In this document: piece after piece, positions 60,611 through 64,000 of the stretch
Position numbering within the stretch: the stretch's first letter is position 1
Layout: the number at the start of each line of letters is the position of its first letter
Assembly (NCBI RefSeq): GCF_049200465.1
Contig: NZ_CP120836.1
Location: 4,402,001 to 4,466,000 of the forward strand
Direction: 5' to 3'
DNA from: Leptothermofonsia sp049200465
Lineage (GTDB): Bacteria > Cyanobacteriota > Cyanobacteriia > Leptolyngbyales > Leptolyngbyaceae
Length of the DNA: 64,000 nt
Program-made: the position numbers and the translations under genes
Notes under the pieces: model-generated
Databases searched by the model: none
Seen by the model: the letters and a program-made list of their open reading frames with translations, nothing else
What the model was told of the DNA's origin: nothing

Positions 60611-61714
60611 CTAATCCCGGTTGAGGCTGGAGCTGGTGAAGGTCATCCGGGGATGGAAGCGATCGCCCCTGACCCGCCGGGCTTTCAGTTTTGCCCGCCA
60701 ATCTCGAATAGCCATCGCTGTGCGCACCATAGGCGGAATGTACTCCTCCGAAACCAGGTTCTCCCGTGGAAACGGTTTGGGATTAATGTTCATGCAGTAC
60801 ATCAGGTTGTCCAGGTACGGTTCCAACTCCAGCACGCGCATGATTTCTCTGGGCGATTGGTAGCGATCGCGGGGCGACACCTTTAGCATTTTGGTCAGCA
60901 CATTGCCGAAGTGTTCGCTGACCGTGATAAATTCTTGCCAGCGAATTTCACCGGTTAAAAACTCATAGTCGAACTCCAGTGGGGGCTTGCCTGATAACAG
61001 ATAGAGACAGGTGACCCCCAGTGCATAAATGTCACTGGAATAAACCGGGCGAGAGGCCAACTGTTCAGGTGGAGAAAACCCAATGGTGCCGACAAACTGA
61101 GTGCTGGAATGCCCCCTGCTAGAGGAGTCTCCAACCTGAGCAATGCGCTCTTTGACTGCACCAAAGTCAATTAGCACCAGCCGACCATCATCTCTACAAC
61201 GAATAATATTGGGGGGTTTGATATCCCGATGAATGACGTGGTTATCGTGGACATATTGCAGGAGAGGTAGAAACTCCAGCAAAAATCGTTTGACTGCCAT
61301 TTCGGAGAAGGGGCCGGAGCGTTGAACTTCCCTGGTTAAGGTGTGCCCCCGCACATACTCCTGAATCAGATAGAATTCTCCTTCTGACTCAAAATAATGC
61401 AGTAACCGGGGAATCTGAGCATGGCTGCCCAGTTTACTGAGGGTTTTAGCTTCCTGCTCAAACCGTTTGCGTGCCTGCTGGAGGGCTTTCTCATTGTTGA
61501 CTTTGGGGCACAACTGCTTAATTACACAAAAGGGGAGTCCTGGAAGGGACACATCTCTTGCCAGAAAGGTAATGCCAAAGCCACCTCTGCCCAAGGTTTT
61601 CAAAATTTCATAGCGATCGCGAAACCGCTGTTTGGACCCACATAACCGTCCAAGGTGAGTCTGGTCTGCAAGATCAGCACGGTACTTAGACAAATCTGCT
61701 GGCGAACGATTCAT
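60611..61714 (-). CDS. Serine/threonine protein kinase (Pkn2-type)
   Basis: A 367-residue kinase with the Gly loop LGRGGFGITFLA, Lys in CVIKQL, catalytic loop HDNHVIHRDIKPPN, DFGAVKE and the APE-equivalent SPPEQL. The C-terminal tail (about 300-367, ending RMTFTSSSLNRD) is basic and has no membrane helix or WD repeats. An N-terminal CGSKQRF motif resembles cyanobacterial Spk kinases with a Cys-containing leader. The target is unknown. It lies upstream of apcD on the same strand across a 113-bp gap. Confidence 0.9.
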   Translation of the reverse strand: MNRSPADLSKYRADLADQTHLGRLCGSKQRFRDRYEILKTLGRGGFGITFLARDVSLPGLPFCVIKQLCPKVNNEKALQQARKRFEQEAKTLSKLGSHAQIPRLLHYFESEGEFYLIQEYVRGHTLTREVQRSGPFSEMAVKRFLLEFLPLLQYVHDNHVIHRDIKPPNIIRCRDDGRLVLIDFGAVKERIAQVGDSSSRGHSSTQFVGTIGFSPPEQLASRPVYSSDIYALGVTCLYLLSGKPPLEFDYEFLTGEIRWQEFITVSEHFGNVLTKMLKVSPRDRYQSPREIMRVLELEPYLDNLMYCMNINPKPFPRENLVSEEYIPPMVRTAMAIRDWRAKLKARRVRGDRFHPRMTFTSSSLNRD

Positions 61715-61782
61715 GCGACGGTCACGGTTTTATCCAGATTGCTTCCAGTCTAGAAAGAAACTCAAGCCTCTGTGGAAAATCT

Positions 61783-62442
61783 TTAAAGTTCTGACCGCCA
61801 AAAATCAGTCACGTCGAACCCGAGCGCATCCAGCATTTGACGCAGCAAGGGTAAGCTCAGACCAATCACATTACTGTGACAGCCTTGCAGTTTTTCGACA
61901 AACAAACCGCCCTTTCCTTCCAAAGCAAAACACCCGGCGCAATTGAGCGGTTCGTCTGTGGCGACGTAGGACTGAATCTGGCGATCACTGACCCAGGCAA
62001 AATAGACCTGGGTCAACTGGCAGCGCACCAATGCTGTGTTTTCTGACTTCTGGCTCCTGGCATCCGCCCCCTGATCAGAGGAATCGGAGGAGATCCGAAT
62101 CAGAGCGTGTCCGGTGTAGAGTTCCCCAACTTGGCCGCGCATTAACTGCCAGCGGGCGATCGCCTCCTCTGGATTGGCGGGTTTGCCATGAATTTCCCCC
62201 TTTATTGCCAGTACCGAATCACATCCCATTACCAGCGTTGGCAGATTGGAAGGCTGCATCTGGGCTGCGATCGTTTCAGCTTTCCGCAGTGCCAGTGTCT
62301 GCACCAGTTCCGCCGGATCAGACAGTTGAACCTGGGACTCGTCAAAATGACTTGGCTGAACCACTGGCTCAATGCCAACGCTTTGCAACAATCGTCGTCG
62401 CGCTGGAGAAGCCGAAGCCAGGATAAACCGAGGAGTGAGCAT
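61783..62442 (-). CDS. maf: Maf-like nucleoside triphosphate pyrophosphatase
   Basis: A 219-residue protein with the N-terminal motif FILASASPARRRLLQSVGI, ALRKAETIA, GCDSVLAIKGEIHGKP, and the end CFALEGKGGLFVEKLQGCHSNVIGLSLPLL. It hydrolyses non-canonical or specific nucleoside triphosphates and is linked to division arrest. The start is set at ATG 62442 (MLTPRFILAS); the longer frame to 62598 is a read-through of a repeat. An extra Ser/Asp/Gln-rich insert of about 17 residues (around SDSSDQGADARSQKSE) is unusual for the family. Confidence 0.92.
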   Translation of the reverse strand: MLTPRFILASASPARRRLLQSVGIEPVVQPSHFDESQVQLSDPAELVQTLALRKAETIAAQMQPSNLPTLVMGCDSVLAIKGEIHGKPANPEEAIARWQLMRGQVGELYTGHALIRISSDSSDQGADARSQKSENTALVRCQLTQVYFAWVSDRQIQSYVATDEPLNCAGCFALEGKGGLFVEKLQGCHSNVIGLSLPLLRQMLDALGFDVTDFWRSEL

Positions 62443-62470
62443 AGGTAAAGAGGGAAGGAGGGGGTTAGGG

Positions 62471-62550
62471 GGCGTTGTTGAAAAGCAGTATGAATCGAAA
62501 CGAAGTTTCGAGCATATCGCATCTATTTCATACCCAAATTCAGCAACGCC
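62471..62550. repeat. MITE-like element, family F
   Basis: An 80-bp element with terminal inverted repeats GGCGTTGTTGA (62471-62481) and TCAGCAACGCC (62540-62550), and an internal TCGAAACGAAGTTTCGA hairpin. Part of the same element is interrupted by family E at 22711-22848. It lies just upstream of maf. Confidence 0.7.
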
Positions 62551-62623
62551 GAGGGGACTAGGGGCTGGGGGCTTAGGGGCAAGGGAGGTGATATACACCC
62601 CTCCACCTCCAATCCCCTTCTCT

Positions 62624-63169
62624 CTAATAAACCGAGAACGAGTTCACAGATTGCTTCAGCAAATCTCGCATTTTTTCCCAGCGATCTTCCGGGGTAGAGG
62701 CGTTGAAGGTATACAGCTTACCCCGGCTAACAGCCACACTCGCCAGGTTATGACGTTCCTGACCGTTGACTTTTACAGTGTACTCCAGAGTGTAGTAAGT
62801 CTTGTCGCCATACTCGCGAGCTTCGGCATTGATCAGTTCTGCTTCTCTTCCCGAACCGGGAGGGGCGATCGCATTCTTGCCAATCTGATAGCCCACCTCA
62901 CCCGGACTGCCCAAATCAATCAGTTGTTTTCCATCCGGTACAGGATTGATAACCACGCTGACATTCTCAGTTTGCTCAATAATATCGTGGAACACCACAT
63001 CTACCCCATTGTCGCGGTTCACCTTAACAGGTAACCAGCCATTGGGATAAAGAAACTGGTAGCCATCCGTGCTATCCACGTAGCTTTTTAAGCCAGTGAC
63101 TGGAGAAACACATCCCTGCAAGCCTAAGGCAACCACGATTAGAAGCATTGCTAGCAATCGTTTCAGCAT
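62624..63169 (-). CDS. CyanoP (PsbP-like) thylakoid lipoprotein
   Basis: A 181-residue lipoprotein. The signal is LKRLLAMLLIVVALGLQGC, with lipobox Cys20, followed by a PsbP fold with KSYVDSTDGYQFLYPNGWLPV, VVFHDIIEQTENVSVVINPV and the end WEKMRDLLKQSVNSFSVY. CyanoP is a lumenal lipoprotein involved in photosystem II assembly. The start at ATG 63169 follows GGAGAG; a longer frame to 63196 lacks this. Confidence 0.9.
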   Translation of the reverse strand: MLKRLLAMLLIVVALGLQGCVSPVTGLKSYVDSTDGYQFLYPNGWLPVKVNRDNGVDVVFHDIIEQTENVSVVINPVPDGKQLIDLGSPGEVGYQIGKNAIAPPGSGREAELINAEAREYGDKTYYTLEYTVKVNGQERHNLASVAVSRGKLYTFNASTPEDRWEKMRDLLKQSVNSFSVY

Positions 63170-63692
63170 CTCTCCAATTTTCTCCTTGAGCGGCATATCA
63201 GCAAATCAATCCAGCACAAATTCAAAGTACTTGGCCCTCATAAATTCTCCCATCTCTGTGACTAATTGTTACTATCGATAGGCGAGTTGTGGGAAGAAGG
63301 AGAGTAGATGGTAGGGAAGTTGTTAGAGTTGGTGCGGGGTGAATGGGCAGAGGGAGCCAAGAGATAGAAGGGATGGAGTGGATAGGTAGAGCTTTTGCCT
63401 TTTCCCTTGAACTCAAAACTCCGACCTTAAACTTATCCACCCATCCACCCTCCCACCCATCCACTCCCTTTCTGGCTCCTCGCTTTCTAATCCGTCAGTT
63501 CCTCACCCTTTCTATGGGAACTTTGGATAAATTTACAGCGTAATGTAATAAAAGTCGATAAATCGTACACTATAAGGTTGCACAGTTTTCGTCATCAATT
63601 CCACCTGTTTTAGTTTCAATCTCTGGAATGATGAATCTGGCAGCCATTAAGTGAATATTGAGCCGGATCGCGTGGATATATCTGTGAATGTA
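63170..63692. other. Spacer with low-complexity inverted repeat
   Basis: There is no gene in these 523 bases. From about 63285 to 63480 a G-rich half (GAAGGAGAGTAGATGG, GGGCAGAGGGAGCC, GGGATGGAGTGG) is mirrored by a C-rich half (CTTATCCACCCATCC, ACCCTCCCACCCATCC, ACTCCC), with CTCAAAACTCC in the middle. After 63530 an A/T-rich segment probably holds the promoter of the next gene. Confidence 0.5.
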
Positions 63693-64000
63693 ATGCAGTC
63701 AAACGAATTACCTGTCCAGCCAACCCCCCTAATTCTAGACAGTTTGCCCAATCCGCCTGTTGCCAATGAGGTTTGCCCTCGACGAGCGATGACTCAAATT
63801 GATCTGATGCTGTTGGCAATTGAGGCATTGGATCTGAGTGGTTCAGAAGCGATTTTGCTGATGGCTCATGAGCTGGAGTTACAGGGGATCATTAAAAATC
63901 GGGTCGCTTTGTGGCGGCTGCGTAGTACCAACCCCCTCCGGCGTAACAGTCAACGCCGTTCTTTGACTCTACCAGAAGCGAAAGCCATGGTGGTGGTAGG
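63693..64000 (+). CDS. Probable DUF3038 family protein, 5' part only
   Basis: The frame is open from ATG 63693 (or GTG 63684) to the window edge. It reads MQSNELPVQPTPLILDSLPN, then CPRRAMTQIDLMLLAIEALDLSGSEAILLMAHELELQG, then IIKNRVALWRLRSTNPLRRNS and LTLPEAKAMVVV. This resembles the N-terminal half of the cyanobacteria-specific DUF3038 family, of unknown function. About 102 residues are present; the rest is outside the window. Confidence 0.6.
   Translation, partial: MQSNELPVQPTPLILDSLPNPPVANEVCPRRAMTQIDLMLLAIEALDLSGSEAILLMAHELELQGIIKNRVALWRLRSTNPLRRNSQRRSLTLPEAKAMVVV

Overview
This window is cyanobacterial chromosome. Direct evidence is the dense scatter of the HIP1 octamer (GCGATCGC) in genes and spacers, two phycobilisome core genes (apcE, apcD), an NblS/Hik33-type kinase, a cyanobacterial-order atp operon (atp1-I-H-G-F-D-A-C), Ftn2/ARC6, a sucrose-phosphate phosphatase, CyanoP and a probable synechoxanthin pair (cruE-cruH). 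ApcE carries four linker repeats, the number found in cyanobacteria with five-cylinder phycobilisome cores. Together with heptamer repeats and many small interspersed elements, this suggests a filamentous or otherwise large-genome lineage. I cannot name the genus.

Layout. 1-8 kb: the 5' end of msrA (cut by the window edge), a pseudouridine synthase overlapping a RodZ-like gene, the phosphate two-component pair sphR-sphS, and ftn2. 8-16 kb: pdhA, a PEP-CTERM protein, an ABC-2 permease, cruE-cruH and spp. 16-26.5 kb: a sensor kinase, a pure TPR protein of about 25 repeats, an MFS transporter, hisIE, a solitary D12-class adenine methylase and an exported TPR protein. 26.7-36.7 kb: purD, nblS, a graveyard (Uma2 endonuclease pseudogene, repeat, IS4-type transposase remnant), apcE and a methyltransferase. 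36.8-43.5 kb: the atp operon followed closely by a 2Fe-2S ferredoxin and a 63-residue protein. 44-57 kb: a divergent ClpC, a two-module NRPS on the opposite strand, and a multiply frameshifted sensor kinase. 57.6-64 kb: an alpha/beta hydrolase, a DUF924 protein, apcD, a Ser/Thr kinase, maf, CyanoP and the start of a probable DUF3038 gene.

Most genes are housekeeping or photosynthetic. The unusual part is the repeat layer. At least six families of 80-130 bp palindromic, MITE-like elements occupy spacers, and one is inserted inside another. Heptamer repeats (ACTCAAA) lie between atp genes, and the same sequence has entered the clpC reading frame. Several conserved proteins (SphR, SphS, NblS, ClpC, Maf) carry low-complexity loop inserts.

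The best candidate for new biology is the NRPS. It is a free-standing two-module enzyme with a truncated N-terminal condensation domain. Its first adenylation domain lacks the Asp that normally binds the substrate amino group. Its second has a glycine-like code, and it ends in a thioesterase. This predicts an acyl-glycine type product.

No rRNA, tRNA or CRISPR array was seen.
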